Below are positions 1 through 10,849 of a stretch of 64,000 nt of DNA, one piece after another (the stretch's first letter is position 1; every line of letters begins with the position of its first letter). A program made the position numbers and the translations under genes. A model generated the notes under the pieces. It was not told the origin of the DNA and did not search any database. It worked only from the letters and a program-made list of their open reading frames with translations. Location: NCBI GenBank assembly GCA_029747015.1, contig JAKOGI010000004.1, forward strand, positions 1,402,501 through 1,466,500. Direction: 5' to 3'. This DNA is from Carnegiea gigantea (lineage: Eukaryota; Streptophyta; Magnoliopsida; Caryophyllales; Cactaceae).

Positions 1-1636
1 GGAGGAAATGCGAAGAATGGTGAGTGAGATTACTAGCAATGTTTTGACTGTGCATAAATTATGGTACAGTTAAAAGCATGAGTGATAGATGGCAATGGAA
101 TTAGAGGGAGATGGTGATGTGAGGATGTTTTTGAAGGGGAACGATGAGCACATATATTTGTATGTGGGCGACGGTGATGAACTGAACTAATTGTTAGTGA
201 GTGTCAAATTGTTGAATTGGGCGTGTAAGAACACAAGCTACCTTCAACGACAGTGATGAACCCATAGTGCGACCAGTAAGTACAGTGGTAGTAACTATCA
301 AACTGTTAGTAAGTGTCAAATTTTATGCTGTCCTTGATTTTGTCACTGCTGTATGTTGTCCTCGATTTTGCCACTCACTAACAATTTGACAGTTACAATG
401 GTTTTGCAGTGGGCATAACTGCGGTGTATTTATCATGATCTTCATGGACGTTCTCGCACTTACTGACCACACGATATACTTCAAGTATAGCGATATCCGG
501 ACGTTGCGAGACAAGTGTTTGGCGGACATCCTGAGGGGAAGAATACGGAACCTCCCCATGACCCTCCCATGATTGCATCCCTCACCTACATTCTGTGTCT
601 ACCGTAATTGGATGTGTAGCCTAGTTGCATATTATTCACATTATTTATTGTAGGGAGTGTCCCCGATTGGAGTACTTGTATTCCTTTCACTGACTGTTCA
701 AGTGTTTACCAAGACATATGTATTTGTTTATCATGGTGGACAACCTGTGTGCTTGTGATAGTTCTTTGGTACATCTATATCGATGTTGTCAACTATGTTA
801 ACAACTTCATGCAAGGTTATTCAGTTCAGGCCGTAGTGTATGAAAGTGTATGTACGGATATCCCTGTCCAAAAAGTGATGGTGGGCGGTCCCCATGTACT
901 CTGCCAATCGGGCCATTTGCAGTTGTTAACCATGGTCGACAACTTATGTGCTTGTGGTAGTAATTGGTATAACAGCACCCGTGTTGCAAATGTGTTAAAC
1001 GAATACACGCAAAGTTATGTACGGTGGTACACAAATGGATACTAAGTTTAAAAACATATATATTGCGTTACTGCACTATACACGGGAACATACACACACG
1101 TACTATACACAACCGTTGCCCTTCGACACCACAGATCAAAATGACCGCACACACAACATGTGGTGGGGTTTATGATGTAGGTACCTATTTCGTTCATAAG
1201 GTGGACATAGACGACGTTGTTTTTCTTACTGTCTGCATTCGAATCCCATTGCACCCCCCACGGTGCTGTTGTCTTTTGCGAACATTGTTCACTTGGGCGC
1301 CACTACTGTCAACTCTGACTATTTATTTGTGTTGCAACATCTTCCTGCCTACCGTTGACGGCCCCCAGTTGATACACAAATATATGTACTGCATCATGAC
1401 TAAATGTTTAACCACGTAACTGTGGTGGACACATTGGGTTAATGTGGTCGTCACCCCACAGCGTAGCCGATGTGAATAGCACCGTTTACCAGTGCATCCA
1501 AGGGTATGAAATGTGGTACACAACTGGGAACAAAGTTCATACTTCATACATAATGATATTTTTGCAATATACAGATAAGCATATGCATACATAGTTTGCA
1601 CAACTGTACCCGACGGACACTATAAACCAAAAAGAT
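1..1636. other. Intergenic, G/T-rich then mixed; no gene seen
   Basis: No convincing coding region: the open frames here are short and overlap on both strands. Two structures are visible. An imperfect inverted repeat pairs 291-317 with 371-397 around a short loop that itself holds an 18 bp near-direct repeat (about 328 and 357). A diverged direct repeat starts at about 732 and again at about 930 (both begin CATGGT, then GACAAC, then TGTGCTTGTG), spacing about 198 bp. That spacing resembles the tandem array further right, so this may be a decayed part of it. That link is inference. Confidence 0.5.
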
Positions 1637-2770
1637 GGTGTACCACTTCGACACCATGGTTTACCACGGTGAACATAGGCCTCATCTTGGGTAAACATCG
1701 CAGAGTACCTGACAGCACCCAACAATGCAAAAACGTACTTAATCATTTACACACAAACAGGGGTAGGGGTGTGCTCACAGCTGAGAAGGCAATATGAGCA
1801 GAATGCCAAAGCTGCACAGCTTCAATCTGTCAGTTTCCTATGGGTGTACCACTTGCACACCATGGTTTACCACGGTGAACATAGGTCTCATCCTGGGTAA
1901 ACATGGCAGAGTACCTCACAGCACCCAACAATGCAATACGTACTTAATTATTTACACACAAACAAGGGTGGGGGTGCGCTCACAGCTGAGAAGCGAGTAT
2001 AAGCAGAATGCCAAAGCTTCAGAGCTTCAATCTATCATTTTCCCATGGGTGTACCACTTGCACACTATAGTTTACCATGATGAACATAGGCCTCATGTTG
2101 GGTAAACAAGACAGAGTACCTAACAACACCCAATAATGCAAAAACGTACTTAATCATTAACACACAAACAGGGGTCCAGCCCCCTATGCACATGCACCAA
2201 TGAACTTCAACATTAACATACAAACAGGGGTGGGGGTGTGCTGATAGCTGAGAAGGCAGTATGAGCAGAATGTCAAAGTTCGACAACTGTAATATGTCAG
2301 TTTCCCAGTGGTGTACCACTTGCAGACCATGGTTTACCATATCGGCCCCTTACTGGGTTAACATAGCAGGTTACCTGATACAATGTAACAATGTATAACC
2401 TAACTTCATCATTAACACACAAACAGGGGTAAACATACTAGCCCCCTATGTACATGAACCAATGTACTTGCACATTACAAGCCAAGCAGGAGTGGGGGTG
2501 TGGCAATAGATGAGAATCTAATATGATCAGAATGTCAAAGTGGCAGGACTGCAGTGTGACAGTTACCCACGGGTTTACCAGTTGCAGACCATGGTTTACC
2601 ACGGTGAACATTAGCCTCCTCCCAGGTAAACATTTCAGGTTGCCTGATAGTAGGGAACATCGAAAACCGTACTTGGTGATTGACACATAAATAGGGCTGG
2701 GGGTGTACTCACAGCTGACAATCAAATATGAACACAATGCAAAAGTATATGTGAATTGGGACATCTGTGG
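1637..2770. repeat. Tandem satellite-like array, five units of about 205 and 262 bp
   Basis: Five consecutive units each begin with GGTGTACCAC or a close variant, followed by CCATGGTTTACCA. Starts are at 1637, 1843, 2048, 2310 and 2572, giving spacings of 206, 205, 262 and 262 bp. Units share the same order of blocks: GGTAAACA, a run near CACCCAACAATGC, ACACACAAACAGGGGT, GGGGGTGTGCTCACAGCTGA and AGCAGAATG. Units 3 and 4 carry an extra block of about 57 bp that includes a second partial copy of the ACAAACAGGGG motif, which explains the longer period. The fifth unit fades out near 2,770. No coding potential is seen. Confidence 0.85.
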
Positions 2771-4340
2771 ATTGCAACCTAATAGGTTCAACGACTTGGA
2801 ACGTAGGAACCATCCAACAAATCTTCAACCTCCACAATATCACCTTCATAGTTCGCATCAAAGTCCACACGAGGATTGCTGGTTATCTCCCTCACCTTTC
2901 TTCACACCTCTTCCAACCCCATATCCTCTTTCAGCACTATACACTTTGTCCAACCCCCTACATACGTTACTTTTCCACCTCTACCATTCGTCCAACTCAC
3001 CCCCCATAACGCATAAACAACTACCTCTCTACCACCACTATCTCCCACAGCAACACCATCTCCATCTATTTCTACCAGACGTTTCACCACCGACTATCGT
3101 ACCACTGTATGGGTCGACTACCTTCCCAATTACCCTGCACATCAAACAATAACAGTTGCTGGTTAGCGCACTAAATTACGCACCGTCCGCTACAAACACT
3201 TACATAATACGGTCTCCAACACCACTGCTATCTGTCTCCCTATTCATTACACTACGTTTACCATGGTTAACATCATATTTTCCCCTTGTTCTACAGTGCC
3301 TTCTTCTCATTCATTGTAAGTGTCAACATATATCATCTTCCCTCCATGACAAGCACACCCTATCCCACCCTCCAACATGTCCACCCATGTAATTGGGTTT
3401 TCACGCAATAACATTAATGATAGCCCAGTAAACGGTGACTAACAATATGACAAGCATGTTACCCCCCACATTTACCCTTCATACACCCTAATTCATTCAC
3501 CAAAATGTCATTCCACATACCAAAATCGTCAACAAAATTAAATATTTAACATACCTTATGTTTACCACGCCACTTGAAGGTGTCTACCAACGTCACGCAA
3601 CCAAGCCCTTCTACCTCACACTTCACGGCTCACCTCCAATGTCAACTTTCCATCATTACCAAGCACTGCAAGCTCACTTCCAGCTTCCCTCTGAATTTTC
3701 TCTCACCTATAGGTTCGTACCTTGCCTCAACCCCCTTCTTCTCCCACAACAAAACTGCCTTCAACAATTGGGGCCAGATTTCCCTCAATTTTCATGCACA
3801 ATTGCTCACTACTCCAGAATTTAGGAGTACATTCAACTTTGGACAGAGATTGAGAGAGAGAGAGCGAGAGAGTGCACGACTGAACTTCACACAAAACCCT
3901 CGTTCTTTCCCTTGCCTTTGCTTCCTGTGTTGTTTTCAGGTTTTGGAGGAGAGAAAAAGTCAGTGAGCCACAAGCAGGAACTCCCCACATTTTTATTAAG
4001 TGCATTTTGGTCATTTTACCTTATTTTGCTTTCTCCCTCATTTGGATTTCCCTCCAAAAGCAACACCCATTTGTTGAAAAAAAATGGGTTTGTTGAAGGC
4101 ATGCTGAAGCATGACGCAGCTGTAAATTTCCCTAATTCTTTTACTATATGCGATAACGTTGATAAGATTAACTTTTACTTTTTATTAAAAACCTTACATC
4201 GCAAGGGCATTGACCACAGTATTAATCAATGAAAGAGTAAGTATGTGGAGAGAATTAGTTCAACCCTTATTGGCAAGTTTCATAGTAAACATATCTTATT
4301 TCACAATTTTTCTCAAGCTGTAGACAAATAGAAATAGGGG
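2771..4340. other. Purine-poor (C/T/A-rich) tract and GA-rich leader-like DNA
   Basis: From about 2,800 to 3,830 the + strand is strikingly poor in G and rich in C, T and A. This gives long but meaningless Pro/His/Ser/Leu-rich open frames without an ATG start. A (GA)n stretch lies at about 3,848-3,875, followed by CT-rich DNA resembling an untranslated leader. No protein family is recognised. The rest is AT-rich. Confidence 0.5.
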
Positions 4341-4858
4341 GGAAAAAGAAGAAGAGTGAAAACCAAAGAAGGGCAGGAAAGCAACTCTTCTATCAGAGTC
4401 AGATTTCGATCCTGGAACCTGTCCGGGAAAAAAAAAATTAAAGAGCAAAAAAACAAATGACGGCAGGGAAGCAACTCGTCTGTCAGAGACAGGTTTCGAT
4501 CCTGGGACTTGTGAGACCTGTGAATTTTTATGAATTTTAAAATTTAAAATCAAATTAATTTCTAATTGTTTTAAAATTTTAAAAAATGTGAATAATTGAA
4601 ATGTCAGGATTCATTGTCGAGTTTAAATCCACGGTTGCTATTTGAAGAGCACAAAAAACAAAGGAGGGTAGGGAAGCAACTCTTTTGTCAGAGCCAGGTT
4701 TCGATCCTGGGACTTGTGAGACCTGTGAATTTTTATGAATTTTGAAATTTAAAATCAAATTAATTTTTAACTGTTTTAAAATTTAAAATAATGTGAATAA
4801 TTAAAAGGTCAAGATTTACTGTCGAATTTAAATCTACGGTTGCTATCTACTGAAACTC
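4341..4858. repeat. Tandem repeat (about 205 bp unit) with a tRNA T-arm-like core
   Basis: Two full units (about 4,447-4,651 and 4,652-4,857) and one partial unit (about 4,341-4,440) share GGGAAGCAACTC, then TGTCAGAG, then a core near GGTTTCGATCCTGGGAC, then GACCTGTGAATTTTTATGAA. In the third copy the core can fold as CCAGG-TTTCGAT-CCTGG, a five-base-pair stem with a seven-base loop, like a tRNA T arm. This suggests a decayed tRNA-derived SINE that was tandemly duplicated. No matching A box was identified, so that origin is tentative. Confidence 0.6.
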
Positions 4859-6802
4859 CACACATTACTCTCCATGCAGTATTTGAGAATTCCTCAATTG
4901 TGAGCACTCTACCCATTTTAGCATTTGTTATATAAAAATGTGTTGCTTGTGTCTAGGTCATTTGTAAGAGGATACAAATGTGTTATATTATTTATCATTT
5001 CCAATAATTAAATCTATTGTTCTATTTTCTCTTCCGTTGTGCATTACCTTTTATTACCATATTAACATATATCATAATATATTCCTTAGGAATCACGCTC
5101 TCTATAACACCTAAAAACAGATTATTAATCAATACACCAATCGAACATACTTTAGAGTCTTAGAGATGGTATATTGAACCCCATATTGTTGTTCACGTTA
5201 ATATGTAAACACCAATTATTTTCTAAATTTTTTTAATGTATAACTATGTTCTGTCGTATTTTATGCATGTGTTGGGTGGGTTGATGATGGACATGCCCAA
5301 CGATGCTTACAACTTATATATCGGAGAAGATTGCGAATCCCTAATTGAAAGAAGTTATTCGTTGCTAGGCAGATCACGCTTAATGAATACTCTCCATGAC
5401 ATGACGTACCATTCACTTCATAATATAATATTAGATTTCTTGTGCTATTTTTTATATAATCTGTTTTGACAACTACTGACTCAACTTGTCTATTGTGTTA
5501 TAATATATGTGCAATTGCAGTTACATAACATTGCATCTTTGCATACGTCGAAAGTATTTTCCCAATTGTTTATGCATCTTGCCCCGATTGCCATTTGTGT
5601 TTTCGTAATCATGTGTTTGACATCAATATACCGTATTATGCATGTCTACATCCACAAGATTTCATTTCTGAAAGGTATACATTTTGTGGCATTCCTTCAG
5701 TACCATTTAACCTTTAAATTGTTAAAATGTACTCAATTATATAATAGATTGTTCACCTTATTCTTTTTGTTTGACCATTTAGATTTTTCTTCAAAGTTGA
5801 TATAAGAGATAGCTCGGTTACTCAAACATTTACCGCTCTTTAAGATGTTACAACAATTCTTCTTCGTACTAATACTGACGTCTTTAGTGGACATGCAGTA
5901 ATGGTAACCTTATTATTGTAGTATTTTCTACTTGGTGTTTCATACCTGGGTGTTTAGGTAGATTAATAAACCTAAATTGAAATATATGCAGCACCAAATT
6001 GAGCTTACATTATATGGAATATTGTACGATCACCTAGAGAAGTCATGAGTGTTTGTCGTGGAGCCTCATCAATTAGCTGAAATCGAACCCTCCATCGAGG
6101 TCATTACATCAGTTGATTGAGAGGAAAAAGTTTCTTTCTTGAGACATCGTGAGGATAGTTATTTCTCTAGGTAACAAAAATATAAGCTTATCTATTTCAT
6201 TTTACCTGTGAATTTATATGTTTCAAATCTAACTATGACTATTTTTTTGTTCTCAATACAGTCAGAAGAAGAATTGATATAGCGTGACCCCCGCTCAACT
6301 CCCATGCCATCTGCCTTAATTCATTACTATTTTCACTATCGTTTACACTAGAATATGTACTTTATTCAATTAAACATTGTGTATTCTTAGGGGTCTCTTT
6401 TCCTATGGTGCACTATGTAATTATTTTTTTAAATCTTATGCTTTCATCATGTTTTCACTGCTTATCCCATATCTTTTGATTTGGATTGAAATCTTCATGA
6501 TTTATTCATATCAACGTATTGATGTCAACCTAACAATTATTCAATGATACTTTTGAAGTTCCATTTGCTTGTTCAAAAACTTAGTTCTGGGGTAATGCGT
6601 GGGTCTTAACTAGAGAATATTTTCAATTCTATTCATTAATCACATATGTTTATTCAAGTAGTTGATCCCGAGGTAACGTGCGAATCTTTACTAGTAACTA
6701 GTAAGGGTTTTAATAGAATGTTATAAGAAGTATTTGGTCCTACCACAACTTTATTCATTGCTTTTTTTAATCCAGAAACTTAACCTATGTCCTTACCACT
6801 AG
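4859..6802. other. AT-rich intergenic region, no gene recognised
   Basis: A short open frame at 5,236-5,469 (77 codons, begins ATG) and another at 5,509-5,805 show no recognisable family. Their compositions are ordinary for AT-rich noncoding DNA. A pyrimidine-CAG acceptor-like site ends at about 5,518, but no partner exon is convincing. Nothing else is supported. Confidence 0.4.
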
Positions 6803-7550
6803 GCCTGGCAACGGGTCGGCTTTGGAGCGGGTGAGCCCCCACCAGCATCCATCACCCGCGTCCATCCAGTTCACCCGATCCACCCATCACCTGTAGGGAT
6901 GGGAGTTACACCCGAACCCCAAAAACCCACCCCGAACCTGCCCCATTTATAGCGGGTATGGGTACGAAAACTTATTAAAAAAAAAGGAATATGGGGCGGG
7001 TATGGGTATTACGTTTGAAAATGGGTATGGGTATGGGTATGGATTCTTAAAACCCGTACCCGATTGTTTACCCGATTTGCTAATAAAAGGTGACCAAAAT
7101 ACGGTAAAATTCAAAAATAAATGTTTGGCATGAAACTCTAAGTGTATAGTATTTATTTACGTAGAAATGAAAAATTAAATTTTTTTACATTTTTAACTTC
7201 TGTGAGTTTATCCGACATGAATTTTAGTTGCGTAGCTTGAAATTGTTAATCAAATATACCGTGTATCCAAATATGGATTGAATATGGGTGACACTTTGCG
7301 CACTCTATATATACCCGAATAAAACCCGTAAATCCGAAAAACCAGATGGGTATGGGTACGGGTACAACCATCCAAAATCCGATGGGTATGGGTACGGGTA
7401 TGGGTATGACTTTTGAAAATGGGTATGGGTACGGGTATAGCTTAACCCGCCCCGAACCCGTCCCATGCCCATCCCTAGTCACCTGCTCACCCGCATCCAA
7501 TCCACCCATCATCTGCGGATGAAACGGGTGATAAACGGGTGAAACGGGTG
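6803..7550. mobile_element. Older hAT-like element interrupted by a younger one
   Basis: Sequence resembling one end of a plant hAT-type nonautonomous element (GGCCTGGCAACGGGTCGG at about 6,805, then repeated CACCC motifs) continues after 7,486 with GCTCACCCGC and several ACGGGTGAAACGGGTGA-type repeats up to about 7,550. The inner element at 6,894-7,477 splits it. The far terminal repeat of the outer element is not clear, so its right boundary is approximate. Confidence 0.5.
6894..7477. mobile_element. Nonautonomous hAT element with 8 bp target duplication
   Basis: The termini are inverted: TAGGGATGGG at the left end and CCCATCCCTA at the right end. The flanking 8 bp are ATCACCTG (6,886-6,893) and GTCACCTG (7,478-7,485), a target duplication with one mismatch, as expected for the hAT superfamily. 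Subterminal regions are packed with GGGTATGGGTACGGGTAT-type repeats. The interior is AT-rich and encodes no transposase. A block reading TATATACCCGAATAAAACCC is shared with the elements near 11.6 kb, 46.5 kb and 55.6 kb, so these form one family. Confidence 0.82.
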
Positions 7551-7912
7551 AAACATGCTCTATCTCATTTCATTCGTTTACCGCTGAAATAAATTTCAAA
7601 AGTCTGGACAATTACATATTTACATACAACACCAATGGGTCGGAAACCACATGCCCAATTCTTAAATATAATAATTGCCACAAATGATAAAGATAACAAC
7701 CATCAATTGTCTCTAATTTGGAGGAAAGGGAGAGTATTGTCCAAAGACTAAATGTTCTACAAACAAATTATTCAAGACAAAGAATGAATCAAGTCAATCA
7801 TCTATAACTCAATGTCTGGAGAGACAAAGACACAAATCTTCAATTTTCTTCAACGAACTACCAATTGCCGCCCATGTAGAGATCATCACCAACCAATGAC
7901 TATCAACCAGCG

Positions 7913-7932
7913 AGATCATGCTGGCAGCTTCA
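7913..7932 (-). pseudogene. MIR167: Truncated MIR167 copy (5p arm only)
   Basis: On the minus strand this reads TGAAGCTGCCAGCATGATCT, identical to nucleotides 1-20 of plant miR167. The upstream stem strand (CGTGCCTC) and promoter are the same as in the intact copy at 50.1 kb. Homology to that copy ends exactly here: base 21 is C instead of G, and the loop and 3p arm are missing. Downstream on the minus strand I find no good star partner; only a weak partial match lies in about 7,865-7,890. A DCL1-processable hairpin is therefore unlikely, and I call it a pseudogene. A decayed hairpin with a diverged 3p arm cannot be excluded without folding. Confidence 0.8.
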
Positions 7933-8020
7933 ACTGCTATTGAGGCACGAAAGCCATACCATCAATTTCCTCCTCCTCCTTCTTCTTCTTCTTCTTCGAG
8001 GGTTGGATTATGATAAGATA

Positions 8021-8030
8021 ATATTTATAG
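8021..8030 (-). promoter_or_regulatory. TATA box of the truncated MIR167 copy
   Basis: The minus strand reads CTATAAATAT here, about 90 bp upstream of the miR167 5p sequence. The right arm has CTATAAATA at the matching place (50,017-50,025). The promoter and a CTT/GAA-rich leader survive, so a truncated primary transcript could still be made. Transcription itself is inferred. Confidence 0.6.
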
Positions 8031-8039
8031 GCGAGAACT

Positions 8040-10391
8040 GTAGAAGAGGGTTGAACAGGGGTAAGATGGTAATTTCACTTGTGTGCTTTTGCTATTTTCA
8101 GGTTTTCTTTTTTTGGTTTGTCTTATTCTACTTGTATGAGCATAAGTTTTTTAATGAAAAGACAAATATGGAGACCACTTGGGATGAATTGGCAAAGTCC
8201 TGCCTAGCTTGCTTTTGCTAAGTGCTTATATTAATCCGCTTTGCATAGGCCCCCCTTTCAAAACTTATGCTTCTTTTTTTACGTGCGCAATATAATTTGG
8301 AAAGTTAGATCCAAATTAGATTATAAAAATGATCCCATTTTGAGAGACATTAGTTATTTCATAGGATGGGTTTCAGCTTAATTTTTGTCCCTATTTTACA
8401 TCGAAAAATAGATATATGTGTATATATTTGTATTTGGATACTATGTATATGTATATGAGTACAAATATATGTTATGAGTTTCAGCTAAATTCTATGCCTC
8501 TGTTTTAAGTCAAAAAACTTGTATGCATATATTTGTTCTCAAATCGATACTTTTTGTCTCCAAAATGATTTTTATGCATCTTGAGACACGTTGTGAGCTA
8601 GCTGCTAAGGAGAGCTTAATAATCAAACATAATTATTATACTTGTTTTATGTAGCATTGGTTTGATTATTGTAATTGATCTGAATACATTTAATCTCGAG
8701 TTTACATTGCCCCTGGACTATGGGAAATTAATTGTTAGTTTCTTACCCACGAACTTTTGGAGAAGTGCACTCTAAATTATATGTTTGAACATTTGATCTT
8801 ATTTAATTCCATGTTTTTCCTATCAAATAAACGTTATCCAAATTCATAATCTTATATATTTTCGTCTCTTATAAAGCTTATACGATAGCCACATTAAATT
8901 GCAGCGATAACATAATTTAAAATCTTTCTTCCAATAATTTTAAATATGAAATAGTCTTACTCAAAATGATAATAAATGATTTACAATAAACGAACCTAGC
9001 TACTATACATATCCAGATGCTTTCAGAAATCAATCAACTTCTTCATGTCCCTAATAGTATTAACTATTAAGTACAGAGGGCCAGCTAACAATTGTCGGCC
9101 AATTTTTTTTCCCTAATCAAGGCTTAATTTAACCAAGTATTTCTATGACCAGATAAACCAAAACACATTTAATTACTAAGCCATTAATTAGCGGTGCTGA
9201 ACCGAAGGACGAGCAAGAGTTTGAAAAGTAGAACACAGACGGAGAGAAAGGGAGAGAGGCAGTGGTCCCAAAGTGAACAAATTGAATATTATCACGCCGA
9301 GCCACAGCCAGCCCACCACATGCAGATATGTACATCCATGTCTAAACTGAATATTATCAGGAATGCTCTACATCTAATTTTAAAAGTGAGCTCAAAATAA
9401 GTTTGTGCGATAAGTAATTATCTGCATGTTTAATATAGTGATTCAAAAAGCATTCTCAATATTAGTTAACACAGATTGTATCAAGTGATCTAATATTTAT
9501 TTTCCTTAATTAAGGTCCCGAGCGCAAGTCTTCTGAATGACGAAAATTTGTGATAGGAAAACTCTGCACATTTGTAGGTTAATAATGACTCGAATTTAAG
9601 AGATCCAACAAGAAAGTCTTGGTCATATGACCAGTATCTTAGAACTATGTCGTCCATTCTTTATCAGTTGCGCCAACTCTGATTTAAACTTTCATGTTTT
9701 TAGTACTGGTCATTAATTAATGTGCCCCCTTGTTCTGTTTTTTCCTCTGATGTAGCTAGCTAGCTAGCTGTGCGCATGAGAGTGTATATTAATGTAAGGT
9801 AAGCATCAACCGTGATCCCAAAAGAGTGCAGGGAAAAACGGGGACCATTTTTTCTTTTTCTTCTCCCTCTTCATATTTATTTGTTTTGCATGATGTAGCT
9901 TGGCATTGTTTAGGCAGCTCAGACGAGCTACGCATACTAATTAGGGTTCACATCAAAAGAAGCCAAAAGCAGAAAAACAGTATCTCAACCTCTCACAATC
10001 ACCCCCGCCCACCTAGGCTAAGGCTATCTAGGTAGGTGCTTACAAAAGTTCACATCTCGAGTCGGATAAATTAGATGATGCTAGCTTATCTATAATTCGA
10101 ACATACGTACTCTTAACTCTTTACTTTTTGGTATATCTGATTTACTTCAAATCGGAGAAACAAAAGAATTTCAAACCTATACAAAGATTGATGCATATCA
10201 TATTCGAATCCATGTTTGCACAAAAATATCATAACTGATCCTTAAAATCAATCGGATCAAAATATCAAATTGGACAAACCTCTCACTAACTCTTTTCCTA
10301 GGCTGTTGTGGAGGGTAACTAAAGAGAGCAAGTATAGGAAGGGTATTTGTTTCTTTGATGGAGTGTCAATATTAATTATAAAGAGTGTTAC
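8040..10391. other. Intergenic part of left arm (MIR167 upstream DNA)
   Basis: AT-rich DNA with no recognisable protein. It is nearly identical to 47,700-50,010 in mirror orientation. Short frames conserved between arms (for example the 68-codon frame at 9,194-9,400, identical to 48,647-48,853) reflect recent duplication rather than selection, because noncoding DNA around them is equally conserved. A GCTA run (CTAGCTAGCTAGCTAG) sits at about 9,754. Confidence 0.5.
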
Positions 10392-10394
10392 TTA

Positions 10395-10639
10395 AGGCCC
10401 TGTTCTTTTCGTTGGTAAGTTTCAATTACTCACTTCAACCGACTTTAACTTACTTTACAAACTTCAATAAAAAATAACAAGTTCAACCTACTTTTTATTT
10501 TGACCAACTTCTATCCATCATATAAAAAATATACACACTTCAACTCACTTTAATCCACTTCAATAAAAAAAATCTACTTCAACCCACTTCAACCAACTTT
10601 ATCGATTTCTCAACCCTTTTCAACGAAAAGAACGGCCTC
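10395..10639. mobile_element. Harbinger-like MITE, TTA target duplication
   Basis: Terminal inverted repeats are AGGCCCTGTTCTTTTCGTTG on the left and, on the opposite strand, GAGGCCGTTCTTTTCGTTG. TTA flanks both ends (10,392-10,394 and 10,640-10,642). The 245 bp interior is made of CACTTCAAC/TACTTCAACC-type repeats and has no coding capacity. The same insertion is in the right arm at 47,453-47,697, so it predates the arm duplication. A diverged relative lies at 28,648-28,802. Confidence 0.8.
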
Positions 10640-10724
10640 TTAGAGTTCTTAAGCGTTCTTGTGATAGCAACATGTCTCTCTCTCATTTCTTTCCTTTTTT
10701 TATCAAAAGTTAGGTCCAATAGAA

Positions 10725-10765
10725 CAGTGCCACGTGGGCAGGTAGCCCTGCATGCCTATTTATAC
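10725..10765 (+). promoter_or_regulatory. Inward-facing promoter-like cluster (G-box, RY, TATA)
   Basis: Within 40 bp the + strand carries CCACGTGG (a G-box), TGCATGCC (RY-like) and CTATTTATAC (TATA-like), followed by a GA-rich leader-like stretch. In the right arm the TATA and RY parts are intact but the G-box core reads CACGTA. No gene or known hairpin is seen downstream. Promoter status is inferred from motif clustering only. Confidence 0.3.
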
Positions 10766-10849
10766 TGGTGGCACCAGTTTCACAATAATATTAATGCAAA
10801 GGAAGGAGAGAGAGAGGAAGAAGAGAAGACATTACCACCGGATTAGGTG

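Noticed and set aside
1637..2770. CRISPR array suggested by regular repeats
   Set aside because: Units are about 205-262 bp, repeat throughout their length, have no short spacers, and the DNA is plant nuclear.
2703..3152. 149-codon open frame rich in Pro, His and Leu
   Set aside because: It has no ATG start, lies in a purine-poor tract where stops are rare by composition, and resembles no family.
6894..7477. Telomere or satellite array suggested by GGGTATGGGTACGGG repeats
   Set aside because: The repeats are subterminal parts of a hAT-type element with inverted ends and an 8 bp target duplication.
7860..7890. Possible miR167 star strand for the left copy
   Set aside because: Only about a dozen interrupted pairs can be drawn with the 5p strand and there is no matching lower stem; too weak to call a hairpin.
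9194..9400. Conserved small protein (68 codons identical in both arms)
   Set aside because: Surrounding noncoding DNA is equally conserved because the arms are recent copies, so identity is not evidence for coding.
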